A DNA stretch of 64,000 bases from NCBI GenBank assembly GCA_022606495.2, contig JAHDVE020005539.1:89581-153580 (forward strand), written 5' to 3'. The stretch is from Halesus radiatus. Taxonomy: Eukaryota; Arthropoda; Insecta; Trichoptera; Limnephilidae. The notes beneath the pieces were generated by a model that was given only the letters and a program-made list of their open reading frames with translations, searched no databases and had not been told where the DNA came from. The translations under genes were made by a program, and so were the position numbers. Below are positions 1 to 11,216 of the stretch, piece by piece; position 1 is the stretch's first letter; every line of letters starts with the position of its first letter.

Positions 1-870
1 TAACTTTAGGTCGACATGATCACGGCTGAGGTCACAAACATTATTCATGGGACTCCTCGATTAAGAGGGGATGACTCGAGTCAGCTCCGCCGTCCGCACT
101 CCGCAGCATCCCTCGGAAATCTTATAGTAAACATTTCAGTTTCTACGAATTCAATGATATTACTTACTTTCATAGTGTTCTTACCGCGCAGCCCGCTAAG
201 AGGGACATCTCAGAAAAAAATGCTATATTATATTTTTATTAACTTTAATACCGGCTACTGGAAAGGTTTAATTATTTAACATTGTTTTTCAAATGGGATA
301 ATTGCTTTAATTTATTCATTACGACTTTGACGTTTCGTTTTTCTATAACTTAACAATTATCTTTTTCTCCCTACTTTCTTGAACCCTTTATTTTGTGAAT
401 TGTATATTTATTTGTACAAATGTACAAATAAATTTAATTATGCGCAAGTGTTTTTTACTGTGTTTTTTATAGTACAATTCAGAACTTTTCACTACACATA
501 TACATCATATTAAAAAGGAAATAATGTGGGTTTCAAATTCAATCTATTCGACTGTCATACATATCCTATCCATCGGTCCGTAGAACACAGTAAATATTGA
601 TAAAAAAAATTATTGTTAAATCAGTAACTGTTTTGAAATATTTGATTAATGAGTCCGATAAATTTAAACAGATTGGAGATTAATTAAGTAAACGCTACAA
701 ACTGTTTCTTTTTTTAAAAGGTTTTCACATCGACCAAGTATGATTTCCATGGTTGATTTCATCTGTCAACAAAGCGGAGAAAATCTAGACAAGGCCGCAT
801 CTTACCGATCTTCACACTATACCTAGATACAATTATAAACACACCTTAATAAAATGAACAATATGTATAT
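1..870. other. AT-rich DNA, no gene recognised
   Basis: I see no recognisable gene here. The first 200 bases are less AT-rich and include the palindrome GACTCGAGTC near 74-83. An 87-codon open stretch starting at 16 has no recognisable domain and low-complexity composition, so I do not call it. Confidence 0.5.
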
Positions 871-1039
871 ACGAGGGCTATCCGTAAAATAAGGTCTCCA
901 ATGATTTTTCGCCGGAAAAAACACGTTTATTTGCATTAACAGGTACATTTTTGCAAGCTTGGACTTTTACCTGTTTTTCTACATAATCACCATTGCGATC
1001 GATGCATTTTTGCATGCGGTTTAACATATTTTTTATGCC
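871..1039 (-). mobile_element. mariner-like element, 3' end (transposase C-terminus and TIR)
   Basis: On the minus strand an open stretch of 53 codons ends at a stop at 878-880. It reads like the C-terminal tail of a mariner/Tc1 transposase: a block NRMQKCIDRNGDYVEK matches the family pattern of a basic-tryptophan or glutamine segment followed by KCID.NGDYVE. The stop lies inside a terminal sequence starting ACGAGGGCTATCCG at 871, immediately preceded by TA (869-870), which is how mariner elements end at their TA target. The catalytic DDD region and the other end are absent, so this is a 5'-truncated, dead copy. Upstream of 1039 on the minus strand the similarity stops. The TIR sequence is family-typical, but the exact subfamily is not determined. 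Confidence 0.72.
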
Positions 1040-1142
1040 AGTGTCAAATTAAAAGAAAATGTAAATAAACAAAATAGCTAAATATATATTTTTTTTTTCT
1101 TTTTTCATATGAAGCGGTAACTTGGTGATGTGACATTATAAT

Positions 1143-1226
1143 TTAAGAAATAAAACAATCACTTTGTTTTACATCACTTTTATTTATACTTTAGCCGACC
1201 TTCGCTACTACCTTAGCTTCTTCAGG
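1143..1226 (-). repeat. PLE-end / hammerhead-like relic
   Basis: Read on the minus strand, CTGAAGA (1219-1225) is followed by a short GCTA...TAGC hairpin and then GAAGGTCGGC, the same order as the CTGATGA-stem-GAAAC core in the terminal repeats of the Penelope-like element at 37-40 kb. The flank AAGTGATTGTTTTATTTC resembles the outer part of those termini. The GAAAC box is mutated, so a decayed copy. Confidence 0.45.
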
Positions 1227-1264
1227 GCAGTATACAACGGATATTGACATTTTTATTCTTTTGA

Positions 1265-1323
1265 CACTTTTAGCTATTTACAGTATTGCGGGCTGTGGAC
1301 GCATTTGCGCACCGATGCGTGAA
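1265..1323 (+). repeat. dispersed repeat, copy 1 (pair with 14413-14461)
   Basis: A block ending GTGGACGCATTTGCGCA-CGATGCGTGAA recurs in inverse orientation at 14413-14461 with only a few differences and one short insertion. No coding content is seen. It is a member of an unidentified interspersed family. Confidence 0.6.
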
Positions 1324-2094
1324 ATTTTTAAAAATTTTCTATAAGTGAGTTTAGTAACCGGCTAGCCTAGCTAAGCAAGTTTCTCGTGCATTTCTTCCAT
1401 TTATGGATACGATTGTCTGAAAATATGAGTTTTAAATTTGTTTGTGAATTCTGTCGAGTCTTTGATCATTCAAATCATGCGCAGTTCATTCCTGATTATA
1501 TAGTAATGAGTTTTCATTATGTAGTAATGAGTTTTGCAATTTTGTTTTCTTTCGAAAGGGAAGTCTTATTTTATTTCTTCTTCTTGTAGAATGGTTATGT
1601 CTGTGTAGATGTTTATTAATTTTTTACAAGAATTCAGAATTTTGATGGATTTTTATTTGCACAAATGCACACGTGCGATGCAAACCTTGAGCCATGTTAA
1701 CTCATCTATTCTAAATAAATCATAATTACAAAAAGTAACTCCTGGACATTTTTTTTTACAAGTTAGTTTTCATAGTTAAAATAATTTTCAAAGTTTAAAT
1801 TTTTCAAAGCCCGCAAAAATGCTCTAAATCTATGACCGGTCGGTTTTGTTGAGTTTTGAGGTTAGAATATCATATGTCAAAACAAAGATGAGCTTCACCG
1901 TACATAATTGTATATTATATTCATGGTAAACCATAACTAAACATAAGTAAAAACGTCTTAAAATGCGTCATCTGAATTGCATCTCGAGGTGGTCGCACTG
2001 TTTGCATGTGATGACGTAGGCGCATCTGTTCTGTTATATGTAGGTAGTCTGATTGGGACGTCCGATATAATAAACATAGTTCAGTCATGTTTCA

Positions 2095-2345
2095 TTCTTC
2101 GCATAGCACGTCTGTCGAGATCGCCTGCCGAACTCGTACTGAACGGCCAATGTGTGGAGGCCGGTTTGATCGAGTTCGGCCAACTTTTTGAAGGTTGCTC
2201 CAACTAGTTCGCCACCGGGGCGATCTCGGGCGAACTCGCCCAACTCGAGCCAACTTTGGCCCAACGCCTACGAACTACCCCTCTACACAATCTCCCATAC
2301 GTTCGAGTTGGGAGGTTGGGCGATTGAGTAGTCGGGGCATTACAA
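2095..2345. other. GC-richer block with degenerate CGAACTCG/CCAACT motifs
   Basis: This patch is much less AT-rich than its surroundings and repeats short words (CGAACTCG, CCAACT, GGTTGG) in both orientations. Two short open stretches overlap it without recognisable domains. It could be the core of a decayed DNA element. No termini or target duplication could be defined. The flanking 1324-2094 and 2346-3510 hold nothing I recognise. Confidence 0.3.
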
Positions 2346-3510
2346 GAACCCTTTGTCAAGCGATCGCAAAATAAATTCATCTTATTAAATAGGTACATCC
2401 GAGTAGATATGCATTTTTTTATCACATTTGAAGATTCGCGGTGTTAGCGTGATGCGCTGTGTACAATACCCTTTTAGCGTGAAAAAAAACTAACTGCTTA
2501 AATTTCTAATGAGAAAGTTGCTAGATATTAAGATTTTTGCTGCAAATTTGTACGAATATCGCGAGGAGACAACCAACGGAAAAGATTATAATGCAATTAT
2601 GCAAATTAATCGCTCAGAGTCGTGAAGCCTATTCCGACGTATACGGAGGTAGCTAGCGTGCGGGAGCAGTCGGGTGGAATGGGCTTGCATTATGACGGAG
2701 TCGAAGATTTATCCTTAAACCTGGATTAGCGCCGTATTACTGTAATAAACTCTGCGCCTGGGACGAAGAGAGATATTCGAATTTATTGCGAGATTTTGCG
2801 CAGAGTGAAGCCAGTAGGAAATTTTACGTTATCTTTCGCACATGTATGTTATTTTGTATTAATTTATTAAAGAAATATCAAATCACTCGTAGGTGAAAGT
2901 AACTAAACAATATCGATTAACAACCATAATCTCTACCAAATGTTTGAAGATCCGTCAATAAAGGGATTTTTCACACCGTGACGAGTTCGTCAGGCAGGTC
3001 TGCGAGATACGTAGCAAGAATGGAAGATAGCTGACCACAAAAAAAGATCCTCTTTAATCTTTTTTTTTTTAATTTGTAAGAGAAAACAGCTTTTTTTGGA
3101 AAAAAATTCTACTGCAACATATATCTGAAATAGTGCTCGGTTTAGTGATCCGGATCACTAAATCAGCTCTCTGTAAGGACAATTCACATGAAAACTGGAC
3201 GAAAAAAGTATCGTGTAAGAGCGTCTTAAGGACGTCTTTAGGAGGGCCAAGGGAGCGTGGGAGAGGGCACGGGGGGATGCGAACCGTCGTTCATTCGGAT
3301 CACCAAACCGGTACACTACAAAGAGCTGATCTGAGCCGCTTTGCCCACCACTAATCTGAAAGTCCGAATAAGGCAATGGTGGATCATGTACACATTACAC
3401 GTTTCACACAAAATATATGAATGATACCGCCAATGTATTTCAAAATAAATATGGTCAACGCGTACCATTTATCAAATTTCAGTACGAATTTAAAAACAAT
3501 TGATCTATGA

Positions 3511-4745
3511 TGAAATTATCACTGATGTTAAAGTGTTGGCTTTTGGAAAGTAACCTTGTGTATTGATGGTAACAAATATGACGATCTCCTTGGTTGTATA
3601 GCTCCTCGATATCTGCTGTATTTACTGTTACGATGTTACTATTATATTAAGTCTATCCTCATTGTAACCAACCTGCAAAGCTGTTTTATTTATATAATTT
3701 TTTAATTTATTTCTCAATTTATTTAATACTTGCCGATTCTTTGATATTTCTGATATTTATATAATATTTATATTTTTGTAATATTAATGTTTTTATAATG
3801 TTACTATTTTTATTATATTGATATTTTTGTAATATTAATGTTTTTATAATGTTGATATTTTTATTAAATTGATATTTTTGTAATACTAATGTTTTTATAA
3901 TGTTGGTATTTTTATTATATTGATATTTTTGTAATATTAATGTTTTTATAATGTTGATATTTTTATTACATTGATATTTTTGTAATATTAATGTTTTTAT
4001 TTTTATTACATTGATATTTTTGAAATACTAATGTTTTTATAATGTTGATATTTTTATTATATTGATATTTTTTACAATGTTGGTATTCTTATATTATTGA
4101 TATTTTAATAATATTTTTATTTTTATAATATTTATATTTTTATAATATTTAAATTTTTACAATATTGGTAATTTTATTATGTTGATGTTTAAAATGTTGA
4201 TATTTTAAAAATATTCATATTTTAATAATATTGATATATTTTTAATATTGATATTTTTTATAATATTGATATTTTTATTGGTTTTTATCTTTTAAAATTT
4301 TTTTTCCAACTTATATACATTGATCACACCATGCATGCGCCTCTATATCCTAATTTTGCCCTACATTTGTATGATGATTTTTATTTATTGTTGTATTATC
4401 TATGGCTTACGCATGTCTTTTAATCTTTTGTATATTTTACTTTCTTTTATAATTTTTCCAATTGTCAGCATGTTAATATAATTAATATAATAAATACAAA
4501 TGTTTACACTAGACTTCATACAAAGTAACTATACTCCATTGGTCACCATGAAACAGGCAGCCGCCTAGTATGGTGATCTAATGTGTCTACTCCATGTAAA
4601 TGTCTCCATTAAATATCATGTATTTTATAAATAATTAAATAAAATATTGTTGAAATAAACTCCTGCTGACAAGCTACTTGCAGTGGCTTAGCGGGTATAA
4701 GTTCCCACTGTATATAATTAATATTATGCGATAAAAAAAAAAATT
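3511..4745 (+). repeat. interspersed repeat family C, copy 1 (LINE-3'UTR-like)
   Basis: Blocks at both ends of this segment match 11217-11790 in the same orientation: the start (TTAAAGTGTTGGCTTTT, then TTGTGTATTGATGGTAA) and the end (AAACTCCTGCTGACAAGCTA, then TTAGCGGGTA, then AATTAATATTAT). Both copies end in an A-rich simple tail, here at about 4730-4770, which suggests a retroposed, plus-oriented 3' untranslated region. No reverse transcriptase was found upstream. Relative to copy 2, this copy contains an expanded AT minisatellite at 3725-4270. Confidence 0.65.
3725..4270 (+). repeat. AT-rich minisatellite, unit about 51 bp
   Basis: The word TTTTTGTAATATTAATG recurs about every 50-51 bases from about 3775 to 4030, each followed by TTTTTATAATGTTGATA. 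Outside this core the array decays into shorter TGATATTTTTA units. The corresponding place in family C copy 2 (about 11460-11580) lacks the array, so it expanded inside this copy. Confidence 0.8.
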
Positions 4746-4770
4746 AAAAAAAAAAAAAATTAAAAAAAAA

Positions 4771-5344
4771 CTTAATTAAATATATCCATAACGTAGAACA
4801 ACGAGGTTAAGACAAAAAAGTTTCTTTTGCTTAAGTTGACAGGAGTTTTATTTTTCATTAAACTAAGGAATGTATGCATTACTTCGGTTATTGTTGAGGA
4901 TGTCGATATACTCGTATATATCTTGAATATGCATATTATGAAAGATGTATTGATATTGTTTTGTTTTGTTATTTATTTTTTTTTTTAAATATTATCATTC
5001 AATTCAAAAAATAATTTATTTATAAAAAAAAGTTCTGCTAGGTAATTATTATTACGCGTGATAATTAAATTTTTAGTTCTACAAATTCAGCATGAACACA
5101 ATAAAAAATTAAAACGATGTTGATATTATCAAATTCACAGTCCTCTTTACAGTTCAGCGATAAAGAAAGCTGAGGTAAGTATCGAGACAAAGTTGATACA
5201 CAAAGTGTACAAATCAGTATATCGCCCCACGTTTACTTATGGTTACCAGATCTGAATGTTGAACGAGCGAATACGTTCCAGGGTCCAAGCTGACGAAATT
5301 ACATTTAACTATAAAAAAATAAATTCTGATGATGACTGAGATGA
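4771..5344. other. AT-rich DNA, no gene recognised
   Basis: Only A/T-rich simple sequence and short stop-rich frames are seen between the A-rich tail of the family C repeat and the 27-bp tandem repeat. Confidence 0.5.
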
Positions 5345-5425
5345 TTTATTACATTTATTGGACACAAGACCTTTATTACACTTATTGGACACAGGACCTT
5401 TATTACACTTATTGGACATAGGACC
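5345..5425 (+). repeat. 27-bp tandem repeat, three copies
   Basis: TTATTACACTTATTGGACAC is repeated three times with period 27, the first unit slightly diverged. The period is a multiple of three, so it keeps one minus-strand frame open (repeated VLCPISVIK), but that short frame has no other support as a gene. Confidence 0.85.
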
Positions 5426-5460
5426 CTCATAATGAGATGTTGACAGTTCAGACTGTAATA

Positions 5461-5478
5461 AGAGAGAGAGAGAGAGAC
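5461..5478 (+). repeat. (AG)n microsatellite
   Basis: About nine AG dinucleotides directly follow the 27-bp tandem repeat. Confidence 0.9.
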
Positions 5479-5709
5479 ATGATCTAAAGACAATTACGAT
5501 GAGCTCACGTAAAGTATCATCAACAGATATTTAATAAACAATTGATAGACTATGTCTTGACGGTATATGGAATTTGTATAATTGGTGAGCTCGAACCATT
5601 ATTCGGAATTTTAATAAAAGGATTTTATCAAAAATTAAACGTCGTGTTGAAATCGTGAAATTTAATGGATTCAGTGTAATCTGAAAATTTAATTTATAAT
5701 TAATGTGCT

Positions 5710-5970
5710 CTAAATTATTTCTTTGAATTTAATATACTGTATAGTAAAATGTATTTCATAAACCTGGAGGAATGTTGGGAGACCTGGCCGCGCTATTCTG
5801 GTTCTTTTCAAGGAAGATTCCTTATCCTTTTCCTTAGGCTTAAAGGCTTGCCTGCGGTTCCCGTTGCGGTTACCTCCTAATCTTATGCGACTAATTTGTG
5901 TGGAGGTGAAATCGGACTGGGTATAAATTGTACCTAACCCGTCTGACACCATTTTCAATGATGGCTCCAA
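5710..5970 (-). other. open minus-strand segment beside a PBS-like site, unidentified
   Basis: An 86-codon minus-strand frame rich in K, R and N carries the site TGGTGTCAGA (minus strand, 5951-5942). That site is complementary to the 3' end typical of insect tRNA-Leu, a primer used by some LTR retrotransposons. No LTR, gag zinc knuckle or protease was recognised, so this may be a coincidence. Confidence 0.18.
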
Positions 5971-5978
5971 AGATTACG

Positions 5979-7084
5979 ATTTTCCATCAATAAAAAACAA
6001 AAGATTGAAGTGGTGAAAATTTTGCCACCTCCAACAAAAAGATTTTTTATTAAATAATTTTATTTTTTTTGTTTGTTGTTTAAACCACTATTTTTATTTT
6101 TAAAATGTCTACATGTTTCGAAACCAATAGTCCTTTAGAATATATGACGCACTTTTTCGCAGCTTATTGGAGTACAGTTTCATTATCTATTAAAATATTC
6201 GAGAATCTATAATTATTCATTATCTATAAATATTAAAAGAGGTTTATGCATTTCCTTTATATGAGATAATGTAAACGAGTATATATATTATCCATTCCTA
6301 CATCCATCCTTGTTTTTAACAGAAATGCTCGATTTCAATACCTTAGAAGCCCGTCGAAAAACATTTATGGATAATATTTTTTTTTATTTGATATCTGGAA
6401 CCATATATAATCCACCTATTTTTTAAAGAGGTAAACTTATATGTTCCTGATAAGTATACTTGTGGGAGATCCCATGCAGTATTTTATGCTCCGAAAGTGA
6501 GAACTTCTGTTTACCAGAACACGCCAATCAGCAGAACGACTCAACTGCTCAATGATGCTGTATTTACTGTTGACATTTTTAATATCAGTTTCAGGCAAAT
6601 TTGCGTCAATCTCCTTATCCCATGTTAAAAAATTATTATAAAATTGCCCCCGATGACTTTTTATGCTTTCTCTATCAACTTTTTATTTCTTGCATGTTTC
6701 ATACAGATTATCATCTTCAGTATTTGTTAAAATCATTTATTTACAAATGTTTAACTACTTTTACTATTTGTTATTTCTAATACTTACCTATGTATATTTT
6801 TTTACAATTTTTCACCTATCAATCTCTGTAATAGTGTTTAACTGTTTTATAGAGAATGTGAAATATAAATAAATATTTTATGGTGCTGTACACAAAGTAT
6901 TTCGTATTAATTTGATTAACAATGACAAAGTAATTATACATTTATTGAAGAAATTTATTTATTCATTAATTAATGTAAGGTGAATTTGCATTTATTAAAG
7001 ACGTGAAAATATTTTTTTGTAATATAAACAGATAAATTTGTTTTATACCAGTTCAATTTTATGAGAATTATATTATAACAAAAA
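5979..7084. other. AT-rich DNA, no gene recognised
   Basis: No coding region or repeat family was recognised. A 69-codon, hydrophobic T/F/Y-rich frame at 6663-6872 is what one expects from T-rich sequence and is not called. Confidence 0.5.
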
Positions 7085-7356
7085 TTCCCGTCGAAAGAAA
7101 GGCGCTTCCTAAACCGGTCGATCATTCCATCAAATTTAAGTGGTTCAGAACAACCGGGGACGTCCGAGGAAGCATGGCACGATCAATTGAATCAAATACC
7201 TGAGTCCGGCCATGTCGGAAGTCGGAATAATAGAAGAGAATGTATGAGACGATGTATGAATGTGAATAAAGCAAGAAGTGTATGCCAAGATCGAGTTGTT
7301 TGGTGGTCCGTCCTCTCTGCCTACCCCTGCGGGGAAACGGCGTGATGGTTAGTTAT
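7085..7356 (+). mobile_element. non-LTR retrotransposon family L, 3' end copy 1
   Basis: The plus frame at 7157-7345 (62 codons and a stop) ends with a characteristic LINE tail: a QLNQIPESGHV block, then RRECMRRCMNVNKARSVCQD, then VVWWSVLSAYPCGETA and a stop. This C-terminal extension is common to ORF2-type polyproteins of many arthropod LINEs. After the stop there is a very short 3' region with a GTTA-type tail. Three other pieces of the same family lie at 12876-13053, 29518-29632 and 32585-32930. The reverse transcriptase and endonuclease domains are missing, so it is 5'-truncated. Confidence 0.7.
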
Positions 7357-7977
7357 TTTACTTTTAGTCTTATAATTATAGCAAGCTACAAAGTAAATGT
7401 TTTTCAGGGATTTTTTTGGTTTTTGTATTTAATGCAGGCATAATTTTAGACTGGCAATTTCAAATTAATTTCACCATTGACGTTAACCTGTCCTATGAGT
7501 GCTCGTTACCATTTTACATTCTAATTAATCCCCAAAATTTCAGGCATCCTTCAAAATTTTACGTAGAATTTAACGCGCCATAAAAAACACACGTAAAATT
7601 TCTAAGGTCCCGAATTACGGCGCAGATGAAAACACCCGGAAGACCTTTCCTCGGGCACGTTAAATTGTAAAAACCCAGCTAATTAAGAAATCAGACCCTT
7701 AAATGTTCAAGTCGCGAATTATTTTAATTGCGATTTTCCTTTAATTTATTTTATGTCACAGATATCAAAAGATCATTTTATGGCTTAAGGCGGTGGTAAA
7801 CAGACATTATGACATTTTTTATTTCTATTAACGGTCGGGTGAAAAAGACGTACTTTGAAATTTTAACGATATTTTTATTGGGAGATAAAATTACCCAACT
7901 TCCACATTCTTCCACAGTTAATTTTATTTTTATATCTTTTTTATTTTATGTGTTTCACAGAACAACCGCACAAAAGT
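7357..7977. other. AT-rich DNA, no gene recognised
   Basis: Nothing recognisable is present. The segment near 7370-7410 resembles the outer flank seen next to some hammerhead-like relics (a CAAGC-ACAAAGTAAATG block also present near 55870), but no core is present. Confidence 0.4.
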
Positions 7978-8059
7978 GCTGAAGAATATGGAGTACGGCA
8001 AGGCGAAGGTGAAAAGGAAGAGTAAAGTTGGGAAGCTTCTGCCTATTAATTGTTACTAA
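7978..8059 (+). CDS. possible terminal coding exon, unidentified
   Basis: A long T-rich tract ending TGTGTTTCACAG (7966-7977) is a good 3' splice site. It is followed by an open frame of 26 codons and a TAA stop at 8057-8059 (phase 0: NNRTKVLKNMEYGKAKVKR, then KSKVGKLLPINCY). The segment is clearly less AT-rich than its surroundings, uses G/C-ending codons such as GTG, CTG, AAG and TAC, and encodes a strongly basic tail. The other two frames are interrupted. I do not recognise a family. No upstream exon or polyadenylation signal is evident, so this rests on splice signal, composition and frame alone. A chance open stretch or part of a transposon remains possible. Confidence 0.33.
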
Positions 8060-8589
8060 ACCATAGCTAAACCAGGTGAAGCAACCTTTGATTGATGGTC
8101 TTTTCCTAGCACGATGTTGATGAAATTTCCACGCTCTTTGAACAAAGTTCTTATATCATTGGGTAACTGGGGGATGTCTATTTTAAGGGTTTGACAGTAC
8201 CCAACAGTACAAGGTAAAATACAAATAATGCTTGGCTTAAAGTAAAAAAAAAAACATTCATAAACAATTCTCTTAATATGTTATGCACACAGAATATATT
8301 GATGTAAAGTAAAACTAAAATAATATAATAATTAAAAACATGAAGCGTAAGCATCAAGACGCCCGATGAAAATGGAAAAAAAAACCTATGGGCATTCTTG
8401 AAATTTATTCTCATTAGTGCTTGGAGCATGTTGGTGTGGCTTCCTGGTCATAATGACCGGAATTGTTTTGCGGTTGCGGTAAAACTAAATAGGTATTTGA
8501 TATCTATTACTTCGAAGGACCATGTGTGCGATTATTACATGAATTAAAACTTAGGAGTCAAACTGAAAATGGAAGTAAAAAGGACTCAC

Positions 8590-8604
8590 CGAATTCATCA
8601 ATCA
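8590..8604 (-). other. exon-end module 1 (splice donor GTGAGT)
   Basis: On the minus strand CTTCCTACAG is followed by TGATTGATGAATTCG and the donor GTGAGT. It aligns without gaps to the module at 8672-8684, 82 bases upstream in transcript sense. The shared frame reads NLPTVIDEFG here and DLPTQADEFG there, each ending at a consensus 5' splice site. Confidence 0.35.
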
Positions 8605-8671
8605 CTGTAGGAAGATTATGCGTGCTATTATTAGGAATTAGGAAGAGAAACGGAAGGTAAAAATAACTTAC

Positions 8672-8712
8672 CGAATTCGTCAGCCTGTGTAGGTAGATCT
8701 TTCCTACAATTC
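8672..8712 (-). other. exon-end module 2 (splice donor GTAAGT)
   Basis: Minus strand: GAATTGTAG, then about 32 bases encoding KDLPTQADEFG, ending at the consensus donor GTAAGT (8671-8666). The module is a diverged duplicate of 8590-8604, and similarity continues into the intron side (tttttac.ttcc). It overlaps the end of a 143-codon minus frame (9062-8631) that reads through the donor and is not otherwise protein-like. Confidence 0.33.
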
Positions 8713-9239
8713 TCGTATTTCAGTACTTCATCTAAGGAGGAGTAACAGAGAAAGTTTATAATGATAGGTTGGGAAAAGGCGTGGTAAGATTTTTGGTTTC
8801 GATGAGGTTTCTTGGTATAGGGTTCGATTGCGGGATGCCGATTTTTTTTATTGTAAGGGGTTATATTTGTGTTGACAGATGACACGGTCAAGGTTATCCG
8901 GCGGTTCGACAAGAAATGAACAGATAGGTTGAAGGGAAACGGGATGAAGGGAAATGCACTTAATCGCACGCAAATAATAATTCGAGTTATTCTGAGTAGG
9001 TGATTACTTATTAGTATCTGACATGAACACACATTAATGCTGAAATAGTATACATTGTGCATGTTTCGAGTTATGCCATTTTTTCAAGTTATGCAACATA
9101 ATATCTAGTTCATTTTCGGCCCAAATAGCTATTAAATTGTTGGGAAAAGGGAGCATTCTCGAGGAAGATGCCCAAAGCCATTCTTTGAATTTATTCCGTG
9201 TCAATTAACTACAATGGCGGTTAATCTTAAATACAAAAG
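8713..9239. other. open minus-strand frame of unknown meaning
   Basis: The longest open frame of the window (143 codons, 9062-8631 minus) crosses this stretch. It has no recognisable domain. Only its last part, the LPTQADEFG segment next to a splice donor, has any independent support. Confidence 0.25.
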
Positions 9240-9549
9240 TGTAAATAATTCGTCACATAAATGGCGTTAACTCGTTAAAACAACATGAAAAGTTATGGCG
9301 AATGCACCGAAAAATAGTGCACCATTCTATTGAAAAAAATATTTTCTTTAACAAAACATGCCGAATCAAGTCCACGTGTGATAGTTCGCATGCACAATAT
9401 AACAGGCGATGCGCTAGCCTTAAAATTATGGCAAACCAGGGCCTAACTGACAAACTACAATCAATTATGCGTCTTCCCCCGGTTTCAAACCCTTGACCTC
9501 TATATCCATTGTTAATAAAATTAACCGCTGTGTCACGGAATGCGTCATT
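9240..9549 (-). mobile_element. tRNA-derived SINE, family D
   Basis: Minus strand: a tRNA-like head at 9549-9466 carries an A-box-like TGACACAGCGGTTAA and a B-box-like GGTTTGAAACC, roughly 45 bases apart as in RNA polymerase III promoters. The rest (9465 to about 9240) is the presumed SINE body, and short overlapping open frames inside it are incidental. The body's far end is not defined, so the lower boundary is approximate. Confidence 0.5.
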
Positions 9550-9562
9550 AAATTCATCTATA

Positions 9563-11216
9563 ACTTGGCACTTTTAAATAATGTTTTTAGCAATATGAAA
9601 CATTCTCTCTTATGACTAAAACGAATAAAAACATCTGAAAAAATATAATTGGCAAAAAATGTATGTTCTTTACAAAGGACCTACTGTCGTATTAGATAAA
9701 CTTGGCGATTTTTCGACTCATTCGAATCCTTTTTATAAGGTTTGGATTACTTTCACCCCTCCGCACAAATCCGCACAACCTTTCAAGTCCTACCCTCTCC
9801 GACCGAAGGCGCTCGACCGCCCAAATCCCGGGCTCCTGGCCGAGGTACCTTCAACATTCAGGTTTAGGGACAACTTCGAGTGGATTCAAAGGCCGGAAAT
9901 AACGGTCGCTAAATTAGAAGGCTCTATTCAACTTAATTTATTTATTTGCATTACATTTTTACGTGCAACGTAAAAAAACGTTGTAATTATTATTCAACGG
10001 TGTAATTTTTTTAAGGAAGGCATTCTGTTACTATAATTTGTTAGTTGTGCGATAATGTACATGTCGGTGATTAATTAGTAATTGAACTGTATCGAAAATT
10101 GTCTCAAAAGATTATTCGTTATCATAACTTTAAGATTATTGATTTTATTGTATTTGTGTTAGTGAGATTTTGTGTTGGTGTAACTGTCAAATCTAAGTAC
10201 GGATATAATTGTGAATTAAGGTGTTTACTTAGATTTATTGAGTCCTACGATACGATAGAAATAATAGCTTTATTTTCCACCTTAAGCAAACATTAAAACA
10301 TGCTGAAATATCATGGAACAATATAACAATCCATGAAATTCTCTTCAACATTCCGTATTGATATAAAATATTATATCACAGTAGTAGGTCCATAACGTTG
10401 ACTAACAATAAGGAGAGAAAAATAAAAATATGAAAAACACCTCTTCTTAAAATGATCACTTTGTGCTATGAAATGACTTTGGCACCCTTCGCGATTTTCA
10501 TTGATAGGTATGGCATTTTTATAATAACTTAATTTTTTTTGTGGTTACTCACCAATCGCTTCCTTCCGACCGCCCGCGATCTAATACTTCCAGAGTCTAT
10601 TTTCATAATAACTTCTGTAAACTGTACCGTTTTACCAGATAATGTGTTTACAAATTTATAAAAAAAAAATGTATATAACTATCTTAAGACGATCCACCGG
10701 TTAAAATTCCAACGAAATCACGCGCTCCTTATGCAGGTGGTGACAAGGTTGAAAGTCCCGCTTAACATCGGCCGCATGGTTCGATTTACGCAAAAAAACC
10801 ATCACCAAAATGCGTGTTTTATTCTATTCTGTAAAGCTCAGACATAATTATTGGAATGTTTTACAATCAACTTAATTTAACACAATGAAAAATACGACAA
10901 TATTAGAATAGAGGTTCGTGAGTAGGAGAGTTTGCGCTTTAAACATTTTTTTAATGTCTCATACTTTATTTTTTTCTGGGCTTATAAAAAGACACACTTT
11001 ATACGAAAGGCCAAGGTGTGTTCTACTTGCAGTATTTAATTAAATCATCTATGATATTTCTAGGCCATCAAATTCTCAAACCGAAAACACATGATTTTGC
11101 ATTACTTCCCATTGTATCGCCTTAAGTAGTTTCCCCAGAATAGCTACTTATTTTCAGAGAAACGGTTTTTTGATATGCCGATCGGATACAAATTTTTCGG
11201 ATCCAATGGGTTAACG
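9563..11216. other. no gene recognised; one GC-richer patch at 9750-9905
   Basis: The patch at 9750-9905 is C-rich on the plus strand and open in two plus frames, with no recognisable domain. It shares the 17-mer GGTACCTTCAACATTCA with 52606-52622, where the minus strand reads LNVEGT in both places. The rest is AT-rich without recognisable features. Confidence 0.4.

Noticed and set aside
9659..9973. 104-codon plus-strand frame as a gene
   Set aside because: No domain, and a second plus frame is open over the same GC-richer patch. Probably chance or a decayed element.
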